The notes beneath the pieces are model-generated. The model worked only from the letters and a program-made list of their open reading frames with translations. It made no database searches and was not told where the DNA came from. From an uncultured Oscillospiraceae bacterium (lineage in GTDB: Bacteria; Bacillota; Clostridia; Oscillospirales; Oscillospiraceae), in the NCBI GenBank assembly GCA_910588635.1, contig CAJUPW010000004.1, positions 55,812 to 119,811 of the forward strand: 64,000 nt of DNA, in the 5' to 3' direction. Every line of letters starts with the position of its first letter. Position 1 is the first letter of the stretch. Below, one piece after another: positions 55,133-63,872 of the stretch. The translations under genes and the position numbers were made by a program.

Positions 55133-57511
55133 ATGATGATTAAATACCCCGTCCATAAGCTGGCCAAAGACTTCACCAGGAGCGGCAAGGTTTTGCCCTC
55201 CAAGGAGGTCATGGACATTCTGACCCAGTACGGTCATCCCCCCAAGAACCACATGCAGCCCCTCACCGACGAGGAGCTGTCCATCGTGTTCGAGCATCTG
55301 ACCCAGCACAACCAGATCGACTCCATTGAGCAGGTCTATGCCGATGTCTACCACGAGCCGGAGGCGGCCCCCAAGAAGGAGGCGGCCAGGTCCGCCGCGC
55401 CCCAGGCAGAGAAGAAGGGGCCGGCCAAGCCCGCTCAGGGGCAGAGCGCCAAGTCCGCTCCTCAGCCGGCCCAGCAGGGGCAGCAGCAGGCCAAGCCCGC
55501 AGTCCAGCAGCCCGCCAGCCGGGTCCCCGCGAAGAAGGTGGTGGACACCCGGGGCGGTCCGGCGGTCAACCTGGATAAGTACGATGAGCGGCTGGAATCC
55601 TTCACCGACCAGCGCCGTCAGGATGTGCGGGGCGGCAAGCAGAAAATTCAGCAGAAGAGCCAGCAGCGCCGCCAGCAAGGCGGCCGCGGCCCCTCGGGCA
55701 AGCGCCGTCAGGAGGAGCAGGACCGCCTGCGCCGCCTCCAGCTGGAGATTGCCAAGAAGGCCCCCGTCAAGGTGCTCATCCCCGACGAGATCGGGGTGGG
55801 CGAACTGGCTTCCAGAATGAAGAAAACGGGAGCCGAGGTGGTCAAGTGCCTCATTAAAAACGGAGTCATGGCCTCTTTGAGCGACATCATCGACTTCGAT
55901 ACCGCCGCCATCATCGCCGAGGAGATGGGCTGCAAGGTGGAGAAGGAGGTCATCGTCACCATTGAGGAGCGGCTCATCGACACCGCCGAGGACCGGGCCG
56001 AGGACCTGAAGCCCCGTGCCCCCGTGGTGGTGGTCATGGGCCACGTGGACCACGGCAAGACCTCCCTGCTGGACTATATCCGCAGCGCCAATGTCACCGC
56101 CGGCGAGGCCGGCGGCATCACCCAGCACATCGGCGCCTATCAGGTGGATGTGAAGGGCAACACCGTTACCTTCCTGGACACCCCCGGCCACGAGGCCTTT
56201 ACCGCCATGCGGGCCCGGGGCGCCATGATTACCGATATCGCCATTCTGGTGGTGGCCGCCGACGACGGTATCATGCCTCAGACCATCGAGTCCATCAACC
56301 ACGCCAAGGCGGCTGACATCCCCATCATCGTGGCCATCAACAAGATGGATAAGCCGGCGGCCAACCCCGACCGGATCATGCAGCAGCTCACCGAGTACAG
56401 TCTGGTGCCCGAGGAGTGGGGCGGCGATACCATTGTATGCAAAATTTCCGCCAAGACAGGGCTGGGGATTGACAACCTGCTGGATATGGTGGTGCTCACC
56501 TCCGAGGTCCAGGAGCTGAAGGCCAACCCCAACCGCACCGCCCACGGCGCGGTGATCGAGGCCCGGCTGGACAAGGGACGCGGCCCTGTGGCCACCTTGC
56601 TGGTGCAGAACGGCACCCTGAAGCAGGGCGACGTTATCATCGCCGGCACCGCCGTGGGCCGTGTCCGGGCCATGACCGACGCCCGGGGCCAGAAGCTCGC
56701 AGAGGCCGGCCCCTCCGTCCCCGTGGAGATCATCGGCATGGGCGAGGTGCCCGGGGCCGGAGACGACTTCCACGCCGTGGCCGACGAGCGCATGGCACGG
56801 GAGCTGGTGGAGCAGCGCAAGGCCGAGCGGAAGGATGCGCTCACCAGTAATGTAGGTAAGGTCACCCTGGAGGATCTGTTCAGCCAGATCCAGGCCGGCG
56901 AGATGAAGAATCTCAACGTCATTGTCAAGGCCGATGTCCAGGGCTCCGCCGAGGCCGTCAAGGCCTCTCTGGAGAAGCTGTCCAACGAGGAGGTCCGGGT
57001 GCGGGTCATCCACTGCGCCGTGGGCGCCATCAGCGAGAGCGATGTCATGCTGGCGGGCACCTCCGGGGCCATCATTGTGGGCTTCAACGTCCGTCCGGAT
57101 AACAACGCCAAAGATTCCGCCGCCCGTATGGGGGTGGATATGCGGATGTACCGGGTCATCTACGACGCCATCAACGAGATCGAGGCGGCCATGAAGGGTA
57201 TGCTGACCCCCAAGTTCAAGGAGGTGGACCTGGGCCGGGCCGAGGTGCGCAATGTGTTCCGCATTACCGGCGTGGGCATGGTGGCCGGCTGCTACGTGCT
57301 GGACGGCAAGATGCAGCGCAACGCCCAGATGCGCCTGCTGCGGGACAATATCGTCATCTACGACGGAGCCATCGCCTCTCTCCAGCGCTTTAAGGACAGC
57401 GTGAAAGAGGTGGCCGCCGGCTACGAATGCGGCATCACCTTTGAGAAGTTCCAGGATATCAAGGAGGGCGACATCATTGAGGCCTTCTTCATGGAGCAGA
57501 TTGAGGTGTAA
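55133..57511 (+). CDS. infB: Translation initiation factor IF-2
   Basis: A 792-residue IF-2. The N-terminal part includes a Lys/Ala/Pro/Gln-rich linker (about 75-205), followed by the IF2-N module (VKVLIPDEIGVGELASRMKK). The GTPase domain begins at residue 303 (GHVDHGKT), with DTPGHEAF and NKMDKP as later G boxes. Domains II-IV follow and end MEQIEV. It brings initiator tRNA to the 30S subunit and promotes subunit joining. The ATG at 55133 is 11 bases after AGGAGG; the next ATG (55136) is equally possible. Confidence 0.97.
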   Translation: MMIKYPVHKLAKDFTRSGKVLPSKEVMDILTQYGHPPKNHMQPLTDEELSIVFEHLTQHNQIDSIEQVYADVYHEPEAAPKKEAARSAAPQAEKKGPAKPAQGQSAKSAPQPAQQGQQQAKPAVQQPASRVPAKKVVDTRGGPAVNLDKYDERLESFTDQRRQDVRGGKQKIQQKSQQRRQQGGRGPSGKRRQEEQDRLRRLQLEIAKKAPVKVLIPDEIGVGELASRMKKTGAEVVKCLIKNGVMASLSDIIDFDTAAIIAEEMGCKVEKEVIVTIEERLIDTAEDRAEDLKPRAPVVVVMGHVDHGKTSLLDYIRSANVTAGEAGGITQHIGAYQVDVKGNTVTFLDTPGHEAFTAMRARGAMITDIAILVVAADDGIMPQTIESINHAKAADIPIIVAINKMDKPAANPDRIMQQLTEYSLVPEEWGGDTIVCKISAKTGLGIDNLLDMVVLTSEVQELKANPNRTAHGAVIEARLDKGRGPVATLLVQNGTLKQGDVIIAGTAVGRVRAMTDARGQKLAEAGPSVPVEIIGMGEVPGAGDDFHAVADERMARELVEQRKAERKDALTSNVGKVTLEDLFSQIQAGEMKNLNVIVKADVQGSAEAVKASLEKLSNEEVRVRVIHCAVGAISESDVMLAGTSGAIIVGFNVRPDNNAKDSAARMGVDMRMYRVIYDAINEIEAAMKGMLTPKFKEVDLGRAEVRNVFRITGVGMVAGCYVLDGKMQRNAQMRLLRDNIVIYDGAIASLQRFKDSVKEVAAGYECGITFEKFQDIKEGDIIEAFFMEQIEV

Positions 57512-57523
57512 TATTACCAGAAA

Positions 57524-57692
57524 CCAAAACGCGACCCAGCGACTGCGCAGCCGTTAGCGGCTTTGCCGCTTTACGGATGCGGCGCCCTTTGCGGGTAAAT
57601 GGTCGTGTTTTGGAGAGGAGGAGCAAGGAAGCGGAATGAGGGATACCCGTGAGGGTGTCCTGAATGAAGCGGACTTTGCGATGACGAAGCCG
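57524..57692. repeat. Structured intergenic element B
   Basis: Between infB and rbfA, a 13-pair stem (57524-57536 with 57601-57613) encloses extra hairpins. AGAGGAGG follows directly, then a 27-base spacer, an 8-pair hairpin with GTGA tetraloop (57641-57660) and a tail with GCGATGACGAAGC and GCCGACG. It matches element A at 30675-30783 in order, stem lengths and conserved single-stranded segments. Confidence 0.7.
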
Positions 57693-57693
57693 A

Positions 57694-57721
57694 CGGGGCG
57701 GGCGTTTTCGCCCGCCCCGCT
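57694..57721 (+). terminator. Hairpin before rbfA
   Basis: GGGGCGGGCG/CGCCCGCCCC hairpin followed by TCTGATTT. It may terminate the upstream part of the operon or partly stop readthrough. Confidence 0.55.
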
Positions 57722-57743
57722 CTGATTTGATAAGGAGAAGATT

Positions 57744-58133
57744 ATGGCAAGCAATCGAATGGGACGCATCAACGAGGAGGTCCAGCGGGAGCTGGCCGCC
57801 CTCATTCCCAATGTAAAGGACCCCCGGGTGTCGGGGATGATCTCGGTGACGGCGGTGGACGTGACCCCCGACCTGAAATTCGCCAAGGTCTATATATCCG
57901 TTCTTGATCAAGAGGATAACGGCCAGGTGCTCAAGGGACTGAAGTCGGCCGCCGGCTATCTGCGCCGGGAGTTAGGACGGGCGCTGAACCTGCGGCACAC
58001 CCCGGAGCTCACCTTCTTCCAGGACGACTCCATGTCCAAGGGGGCTCACATCCTGGAGATGCTCCGCAACCCAGAGATAGTCAAACCGGCCAACCCGGCC
58101 AACGAGCATATCATTCTAGACGAGGAGGACTGA
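57744..58133 (+). CDS. rbfA: Ribosome-binding factor A
   Basis: A 129-residue RbfA with a KH-like fold: NRMGRINEEVQRELAALIPN at the start, then DPRVSGMISVTAVDVTPDLKFA and the C-terminal segment LTFFQDDSMSKGAHILEML. It helps mature the 16S rRNA 5' end on the 30S subunit. A 232-base gap with element B separates it from infB, where most genomes have only a few bases. It begins a tight run with nrnA, truB and ribF. Confidence 0.96.
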   Translation: MASNRMGRINEEVQRELAALIPNVKDPRVSGMISVTAVDVTPDLKFAKVYISVLDQEDNGQVLKGLKSAAGYLRRELGRALNLRHTPELTFFQDDSMSKGAHILEMLRNPEIVKPANPANEHIILDEED

Positions 58134-58137
58134 CCCT

Positions 58138-59085
58138 ATGACGCCCCAAGAAGCAGCCGCTTTTCTGACGGCTCACGACAACTATTTAATTCTCACTCAC
58201 GTCCGCCCCGATGGAGATACTACCGGCTGCGCCGCCGGGCTGTGCCGCGCCCTGCGCCAGACGGGGAAGAGAGCCTTTGTGCTGGACAATCCTGGGCTCA
58301 CGGAGCTGTTTGCTCCTTATCTTGATGGGTTGACAATTGGATCTGAATTTGTTCCGGAAACTGTCGTTTCAGTTGATATTGCCGCGAAAAGTCTCTTTTT
58401 TGAGGAGGCCAAGCCCTATTTGGACCGGGTGGACCTGGCCATCGACCACCATCCCTCCCAGGAGTTCTTTGCGGAGCAGACCTGTTTGGACAGCAAGCAT
58501 GCCTCCTGCGGTCAACTGATATATGATATTGTGAGACAATTCGCGTCCATTACCCCGGAGATCGGCGAGGCCCTCTACGTGGCTCTGTCCACCGACTGCG
58601 GCTGCTTCCAGTACAGCAACACCGACGCCTCCGTCCACCGCGCCGCCGCCGAGCTGATGGACAGCGGCTTCGACCCCTACCCGGTGAACCGGAGGTTCTT
58701 CCGCACCAAGACCTTCAAGCGCCTCAAGCTGGAGAGCCTGCTCACCGCGGGCATGGAGCTGCGGGACGGTGGCCAGACCGCTCTGGTATTCCTCACCCGG
58801 GCCATGATTGAGGAGGTGGGCGCCAGCGAGCGGGACATGGACGATATCTCCGCCTTTGTAGGCCAGATCGAGGGGGTCAAAAACGGCGTCACCCTTAAGG
58901 AGACGGCCGACGGCCATGTCAAAATCTCCCTCCGTACCGACCCAGGAGACCTGAACGCCAGCAAGGTCTGCGCCCTTCTGGGGGGCGGCGGACACGCCGC
59001 CGCCGCCGGGGCCATGCTGGAGGGCGGTATGGAGTCGGTCCGTCAGGCCGTCATCGACGCCATCAAGGCGGTGCGCAATGGCTAG
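58138..59085 (+). CDS. nrnA: Bifunctional oligoribonuclease / PAP phosphatase NrnA
   Basis: A 315-residue DHH/DHHA1 phosphoesterase. Metal-binding motifs are THVRPDGDTTG (D25, D27), SVDIA (D80) and DHHPS (D103, H104). The C-terminal DHHA1 domain has LLGGGGHAAAAGAM. It degrades short RNA oligomers and dephosphorylates pAp. It is four bases after rbfA and overlaps truB by eight bases, the standard Firmicutes arrangement. Confidence 0.95.
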   Translation: MTPQEAAAFLTAHDNYLILTHVRPDGDTTGCAAGLCRALRQTGKRAFVLDNPGLTELFAPYLDGLTIGSEFVPETVVSVDIAAKSLFFEEAKPYLDRVDLAIDHHPSQEFFAEQTCLDSKHASCGQLIYDIVRQFASITPEIGEALYVALSTDCGCFQYSNTDASVHRAAAELMDSGFDPYPVNRRFFRTKTFKRLKLESLLTAGMELRDGGQTALVFLTRAMIEEVGASERDMDDISAFVGQIEGVKNGVTLKETADGHVKISLRTDPGDLNASKVCALLGGGGHAAAAGAMLEGGMESVRQAVIDAIKAVRNG

Positions 59086-59950
59086 CGGCATCCTCGTTGT
59101 AGACAAACCCGCCGGCTGGACCTCCATGGACGTGTGCGCCAAGCTGCGGGGGGTCTTTCACGAGAAGCGGGTGGGCCACGGGGGCACTCTGGACCCCATG
59201 GCCACCGGCGTGCTGCCCGTGTTCGTCGGCCGGGCCACCCGGGCGGTGGAGTTCGCGGAGAAGTCCGACAAGGAATATATTGCCGGGATAAAACTGGGCG
59301 TTGTGACCAACACCCAGGATATCACCGGCGAGGTGCTGGAGGAGCGGCCTGTTTCGGTCTCCCGGAAGGAGCTGGAGGCCGCCTTGGAGGGATTCCGGGG
59401 AGATATTCTCCAAATACCCCCCATGTACTCCGCCATCAAGATAGGCGGCAAGAAGCTCTACGAGCTGGCCCGGAAGGGCCGTGAAGTGGACCGGCCTGCC
59501 AGACCTGTGACGATCAAGTCCTTGGAATTGGCGGAACAGCAGGCAGAAAACCTTTACACCATTCGGGTGCGCTGCTCCAAGGGGACCTATATCAGAACTC
59601 TGTGCCACGACATCGGGCAGGCCTTGGGCTGCGGGGGGTGTATGGCATCTCTGCGCCGGACCATGGCGGCCGGCTTTGCCCTGGAGGACGCCGTAACTCT
59701 GGAACAGGTCCGGGAGGCGGCGGACCCGGCGTCCCTACTGCTCCCGGTGGACTGCTTTTTCGCCGGTAAGCCGGTGCTTGTGCTGAAAAGCGCCGGGACG
59801 GAGAAAAAGGTCCGCAACGGCATGACAGTCGTGCTGCCCGATCTGACCCCGGGAGAATACAGAGTGTATGGGCAGGACGGAATATTCCTGGCCCTGTGCC
59901 AGGCCCAGGGCGGCAGGCTGAGTACCGTCAAAAGCTTTTTCGAGGTGTAA
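59078..59950 (+). CDS. truB: tRNA pseudouridine synthase B
   Basis: A 290-residue TruB with the catalytic Asp39 in GHGGTLDPMATGVLPV, and YSAIKIGGKKLYELAR and RVRCSKGTYIRTLCHDIG as further family motifs. It makes pseudouridine 55 in the T loop of tRNAs. A C-terminal PUA-like part follows. It overlaps nrnA by eight bases and is six bases from ribF. Confidence 0.97.
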   Translation: MASGILVVDKPAGWTSMDVCAKLRGVFHEKRVGHGGTLDPMATGVLPVFVGRATRAVEFAEKSDKEYIAGIKLGVVTNTQDITGEVLEERPVSVSRKELEAALEGFRGDILQIPPMYSAIKIGGKKLYELARKGREVDRPARPVTIKSLELAEQQAENLYTIRVRCSKGTYIRTLCHDIGQALGCGGCMASLRRTMAAGFALEDAVTLEQVREAADPASLLLPVDCFFAGKPVLVLKSAGTEKKVRNGMTVVLPDLTPGEYRVYGQDGIFLALCQAQGGRLSTVKSFFEV

Positions 59951-59956
59951 TATCCA

Positions 59957-60856
59957 ATGGAGAAACAACGCAGAGTTATCGCCCTGGGCTTTTTCGACGG
60001 GGTGCATCTGGGCCACGGGGCGCTGCTCCGGCGGGTAAGGGAGACGGCGGACCGTCTCGGCGCCGTTCCGACGGCCTTTACCTTCGACAAGAGCCCTACC
60101 GCCGTCATCACCGGGCAGAACGTCCCTCTGCTGAGCACGGTGGACGACCGTATCCTCCTCATGCGGGAGTGCTGCGGCATCCGGGATGTGGTGGTGGCAC
60201 CCTTCGACGCCATGCAGCGCATGGACTGGGAGGACTTTATCACCAAATATCTGGTGGAGGAGCTGGGGGTTGTCCATGTGGTGGCCGGCCACGACTTCCA
60301 CTTCGGCTACATGGGCAAGGGTAACCCCGACCGGCTGCGCGCCAAGTGCGCCCAGCTGGGGGTGGGCTGCGACATCATTCAAAAGGTGGAGCGGGACGGA
60401 ATTACCATTTCCTCCACCTATATCCGCACCCTGGTGGCCCAGGGAGAGATGGAGCGGGCAGCCCAGTTTTTGGGCCACCCCCACATCCTGACACAGAAGG
60501 TCACCCGGGGCAGAGGCATTGGCCACTCCGCCCTGGGCTTTCCCACCGTCAACCTTCGGGTGCCCGATGGGGTGATTGTTCCCGCCTTCGGGGTGTACGC
60601 CACCCAGGTGCGGTTTGACGGGGAGGTCCGGGCGGCGGTCACCAATGTGGGCGTCCGGCCCACGGTGGCGGACAACGACGGCCGGGTGACGGTGGAGGGC
60701 TTCATCCTGGACTTCGACGGCGACCTGTACAGCCATCAGGTGCGGATGGAGTTCCACAAGCGGCTGCGGGGGGAACGGAAGTTCCCCTCTATGGAGGCCC
60801 TGGCGGAGGAAATCAGAAGGAACGCGGAACAGACCAGAGATTTTTTTGGAGGATAA
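59957..60856 (+). CDS. ribF: Bifunctional riboflavin kinase / FAD synthetase
   Basis: A 299-residue RibF. The N-terminal FAD synthetase domain has ALGFFDGVHLGHGALL and SSTYIRTLV; the C-terminal riboflavin kinase domain starts at about 180 with GHSALGFPTVNLRVPDG and continues PTVADNDGRVTVE. It converts riboflavin to FMN and then FAD. It follows truB closely, as is usual. Confidence 0.96.
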   Translation: MEKQRRVIALGFFDGVHLGHGALLRRVRETADRLGAVPTAFTFDKSPTAVITGQNVPLLSTVDDRILLMRECCGIRDVVVAPFDAMQRMDWEDFITKYLVEELGVVHVVAGHDFHFGYMGKGNPDRLRAKCAQLGVGCDIIQKVERDGITISSTYIRTLVAQGEMERAAQFLGHPHILTQKVTRGRGIGHSALGFPTVNLRVPDGVIVPAFGVYATQVRFDGEVRAAVTNVGVRPTVADNDGRVTVEGFILDFDGDLYSHQVRMEFHKRLRGERKFPSMEALAEEIRRNAEQTRDFFGG

Positions 60857-60862
60857 CGGCCC

Positions 60863-62233
60863 ATGGGAGTTTTCCATCTGCTGCACCACGAGCATCAGGC
60901 CAGGTATGACAAAATGTTCCCCTATCTGTGGGCCTACACGGGACTGCTGGCCCTGGCCGGCCTGCTCTTCGGGCTGGCCGGTCACGAGGATATCCTCCGC
61001 GGTCTGTACATCATCGTCACCACCGAGGACGCCCTTATCACCGACTACGTCTTGGTGGCGGGGCCGGGGGCGGCGCTGGTGAATTCCGCCGTTGTCACCG
61101 GCATCAGCATCTGCGTGCTCTACGCCGCCGGGGATACCCTCAACGGCATGACTCTGGTGGAGATGGGCCTGATGTCGGGCTTCTCCCTCTTCGGCAAGAA
61201 CTTTGTGAATATCTGGCCCATTCTGGCCGGGACCTGGCTATACACCAAGCTCAGAAAGCAGCCGGCGGCGGGCAACATCGGCATCGGCCTGATGGCCACC
61301 GCCCTGGCTCCCATCGTCAGCTACATCACCCTGGACAACGGCTGGGGCGGCCCCATCGAGGGGATACTGGTCGGGCTGGCCATCGGGTTTATCATGCCTC
61401 CTCTGGCCACCTACACATACCGTATCCAGAACGGGATGAACCTGTACAACGTGGGCTTCGCCTGCGGGCTGACGGCTCTGATCTGCGTGCCCCTGATGGC
61501 CTCTCTGGGGGCGGACCCCACCACCTACTACCGCTGGGCCAAGGGCTACAACGTCCAGTTCGGTATTATGCTGGCGTCGCTGTGCGTCATGCTGATCATC
61601 GGCGGGCTGTTTTTTGCCCGCAAGCCTGTCTGGGCGGCCTGGGCGGGCTACCGGAGGCTGCTCCAGACCAGCGGCCGCGCCCCCAGCGACTACCTGCGCA
61701 TGTTCGGCCCCGCCCCGGTGGTCATCAACGCCGGGGCCAACGGGCTGATCGGCATGGCCTGTATCCTGCTCTCCGGCGGAGACCTGAACGGCCCCACCGT
61801 GGGGGGCATCCTCACCATAATGGGCTTCTCCGCCTTCGGTAAGCACGCTTTCAACATTCTGCCCGTCATGGCCGGGGTGGCCCTGGGCAGCGTGGTGATG
61901 GACTGGTCCCTCACCGACTCCGCCGTCCAGCTGGCCTGCCTGTTCTGCACCACCCTGGCCCCCATCGCCGGCTACTTCGGCTGGGGCTACGGGGTGCTGG
62001 CCGGGTTTCTCCACTCCTCGGTGGTGCTGTACACCGGGTCTCCCGTGGCAGGGATGAATCTGTATAACAACGGCTTTTCCGGCGGGCTTATCGCCATCGT
62101 CCTCTACCCCACCATCATGGCCATCGCCCGCCACCGCAAGCCGGTGCTCCAGGAGGAGGACTACTTCGATCAGTTGGAGGGCGACCGGCCCGTCATCCCG
62201 CCCGATCCACACGCCATAAAAGAGGAAGAGTAA
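60863..62233 (+). CDS. DUF1576 membrane protein with internal duplication
   Basis: A 456-residue polytopic membrane protein of the DUF1576 family. Two halves repeat the same motifs: GFSLFGKNFVNIWPILAG (106-123) with GFSAFGKHAFNILPVMAG (321-338), and GMNLYNVGFACGL (191-203) with GMNLYNNGFSGGL (397-409). A pseudo-twofold layout like that of channel-like transporters is likely. Function is not established. It begins six bases after ribF and shares that operon, so a flavin- or riboflavin-linked role is conceivable but unproven. Confidence 0.85.
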   Translation: MGVFHLLHHEHQARYDKMFPYLWAYTGLLALAGLLFGLAGHEDILRGLYIIVTTEDALITDYVLVAGPGAALVNSAVVTGISICVLYAAGDTLNGMTLVEMGLMSGFSLFGKNFVNIWPILAGTWLYTKLRKQPAAGNIGIGLMATALAPIVSYITLDNGWGGPIEGILVGLAIGFIMPPLATYTYRIQNGMNLYNVGFACGLTALICVPLMASLGADPTTYYRWAKGYNVQFGIMLASLCVMLIIGGLFFARKPVWAAWAGYRRLLQTSGRAPSDYLRMFGPAPVVINAGANGLIGMACILLSGGDLNGPTVGGILTIMGFSAFGKHAFNILPVMAGVALGSVVMDWSLTDSAVQLACLFCTTLAPIAGYFGWGYGVLAGFLHSSVVLYTGSPVAGMNLYNNGFSGGLIAIVLYPTIMAIARHRKPVLQEEDYFDQLEGDRPVIPPDPHAIKEEE

Positions 62234-62261
62234 AAAAACCGCCTGTAGGGCGGTTTTTTTC
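62234..62261. terminator. Bidirectional terminator between DUF1576 and spmB
   Basis: AAAAAACCGCC/GGCGGTTTTTT hairpin with short loop serves two convergent transcripts. Confidence 0.9.
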
Positions 62262-62782
62262 TATCCGAAGCACACCCGCACCGCCCAGGCGGCGGCCAGA
62301 AAGCCGGTGAGGTCGGCGCACAGGGCGGCCGGGACGGCGTAGCGGGTTTTGGAGATGCCAACGGCGCCGAAATAGACGGCGATGGTGTAGAAGGTGGTTT
62401 CGGTGGAACCCAGCATAACGGCGGCGGTCCGGCCCAGGGTGGAGTCGGGGCCGTAGGTGGAGATCAGTTCCGCCCCCACCCCCAAAGCGGCGGAGCCGCT
62501 CACCGGCCGCACCAGCATCAGGGGCAGCAGCTCCGAGGGCAGGCCCAGCCGGTCCAGAACCGGGGTCAAGGCGGCGGCCAGCAGCTCCAGCGCCCCGGAG
62601 GCCCGGAGCATGTATACCGCCGTCATCAGGCCGACGAGGGCGGGGACGATCCTGACCAGAGTCTCCAGGCCGGAGCCCGCCCCCTGGACCAAAGCGGAGT
62701 AGACATCCACCCGCCGGAAAGCGGCGTAGACGGCAATGGCCCCGATGGTAAAGGGGACCAGCATGGTGAAGAACAGGTCCAC
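62261..62782 (-). CDS. spmB: Spore maturation protein B
   Basis: A 173-residue membrane protein of the nucleoside-recognition (Gate) family, with LFFTMLVPFTIGAIAVYAAF at the start and RPVSGSAALGVGAELI and GSTETTFYTIAVYFG as family motifs. With SpmA it helps dehydrate the spore core in Bacillus. The start is GTG at 62782, six bases after GGAGGG and one base past the spmA stop. The frame stays open further upstream, but antisense to nothing recognisable. Confidence 0.92.
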   Translation of the reverse strand: MDLFFTMLVPFTIGAIAVYAAFRRVDVYSALVQGAGSGLETLVRIVPALVGLMTAVYMLRASGALELLAAALTPVLDRLGLPSELLPLMLVRPVSGSAALGVGAELISTYGPDSTLGRTAAVMLGSTETTFYTIAVYFGAVGISKTRYAVPAALCADLTGFLAAAWAVRVCFG

Positions 62783-62783
62783 G

Positions 62784-63362
62784 TCAATCCCTCCATACCT
62801 TCGCGAAGATTCTGCATGCCAGTATCCCCACCCCCACTGACAGGGTGGAGGCCAGCCATACGGCGGGCAGGATGTCGAAGGGGGCGGCGCACCCCTCCGC
62901 CGCCCGGACCGTGGCCACAGTGGTGGGGATGAGCTGGATGGAGGCGGTGTTGCACACCACCAGCATACACAGATCATCGGAGGCCGCCCCCTGGCTGCGC
63001 CGGGACAGGCGGCGGGCGGCCTCCAGACCCAGGGGAGTGGCGGCGCTGCCCAAGCCCAGCAGGTTGGCGGACACGTTGGCCGAGATGCTGTCCATAGTAT
63101 CCCGGTCCTTTGCCGCTTGGGGGAACAGTCGGCACAGCAGTGGGAAGAGCAGCCGGGACAGCTTGTCTGCCAGCCCGGACTGGCGCATGACCTCCATCAC
63201 TCCTGTCCACAGACAGAGCATCCCGGCGATAGACAGGGCCAGCTGTACCGCCGCCGAAGTTCCCTCCACCGCGGCGGCGGCCACCTCCGGCCCCCGTCCC
63301 GTGGCCAGAGCGCACAGGATGGATACCACAATCATCCCCGTCCAAATAACCGTCATGGTCAA
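62784..63362 (-). CDS. spmA: Spore maturation protein A
   Basis: A 192-residue membrane protein with ALSIAGMLCLWTGVMEVMRQ, NVSANLLGLGSAATPLGLEA and MLVVCNTASIQLIPTTV, all typical of SpmA. It acts with SpmB in spore core dehydration. The start is either TTG 63362 (eight bases after AGGGGG) or ATG 63356. No clear sporulation-type promoter could be made out upstream, where 63363-63509 is AT-rich. Confidence 0.92.
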   Translation of the reverse strand: MTMTVIWTGMIVVSILCALATGRGPEVAAAAVEGTSAAVQLALSIAGMLCLWTGVMEVMRQSGLADKLSRLLFPLLCRLFPQAAKDRDTMDSISANVSANLLGLGSAATPLGLEAARRLSRRSQGAASDDLCMLVVCNTASIQLIPTTVATVRAAEGCAAPFDILPAVWLASTLSVGVGILACRIFAKVWRD

Positions 63363-63509
63363 GGCTGATCCCCCCTCTTGTCCATTTATACGTGGGCAAC
63401 TGGAAAATCATGTATGCGGAAAACCAGAAATTTACAAAAAAATCCAGCTCTTAACCCTGTTTACACAAAATTTCTACATTTTTCACCTTAATTTGCCTGA
63501 TAGAAACAG

Positions 63510-63538
63510 TTGACACAGTATTTTTTTCCCGTTAAAAT
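63510..63538 (+). promoter_or_regulatory. Promoter of the AbrB-type gene
   Basis: TTGACA (63510-63515) and TAAAAT (63533-63538) are 17 bases apart. Confidence 0.82.
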
Positions 63539-63611
63539 AGAGAGGAGAATAGACGGCTTCGGGTCGGCGCTCCCGTCCCGGATTTTCGAACAGATCAAAA
63601 GGAGGTATTTT

Positions 63612-63872
63612 ATGAAATCCACTGGCATTGTCCGAAAGGTGGACGAATTGGGGCGTATCGTTCTGCCCATCGAGCTGCGCCGTACTCTGGATATCGAGGA
63701 GAAAGACTCCCTGGAGATTTATATGGATGGGCCGTCCATCGTATTGAAAAAGTTTCAGCCTGCCTGCATCTTCTGCGACAGTGAGAAAGACATCATCGAG
63801 TTCCAGGGGAAGAATGTTTGTCCCAAGTGTTTCCAGGAAATGAGCTGCCTTTTTACCAAGGAGTCTCACTGA
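63612..63872 (+). CDS. abrB: AbrB-family transition-state regulator with C-terminal Cys pairs
   Basis: An 86-residue protein. The N-terminal swapped-hairpin DNA-binding domain is STGIVRKVDELGRIVLPIEL followed by RRTLDIEEKDSLEIY. The C-terminal part has CIFC and CPKC pairs, which probably bind zinc, as in several Clostridia AbrB/SpoVT-like proteins. It is likely a global regulator of the growth-to-sporulation transition. ATG 63612 follows GGAGG. The remaining bases to 64000 hold no feature I can identify. Confidence 0.92.
   Translation: MKSTGIVRKVDELGRIVLPIELRRTLDIEEKDSLEIYMDGPSIVLKKFQPACIFCDSEKDIIEFQGKNVCPKCFQEMSCLFTKESH

Noticed and set aside
54416..57013. An 865-codon minus-strand frame opposite rnpM, ylxQ and infB
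   Set aside because: Shadow frame of infB; repetitive Gly/Leu/His composition without recognisable motifs.
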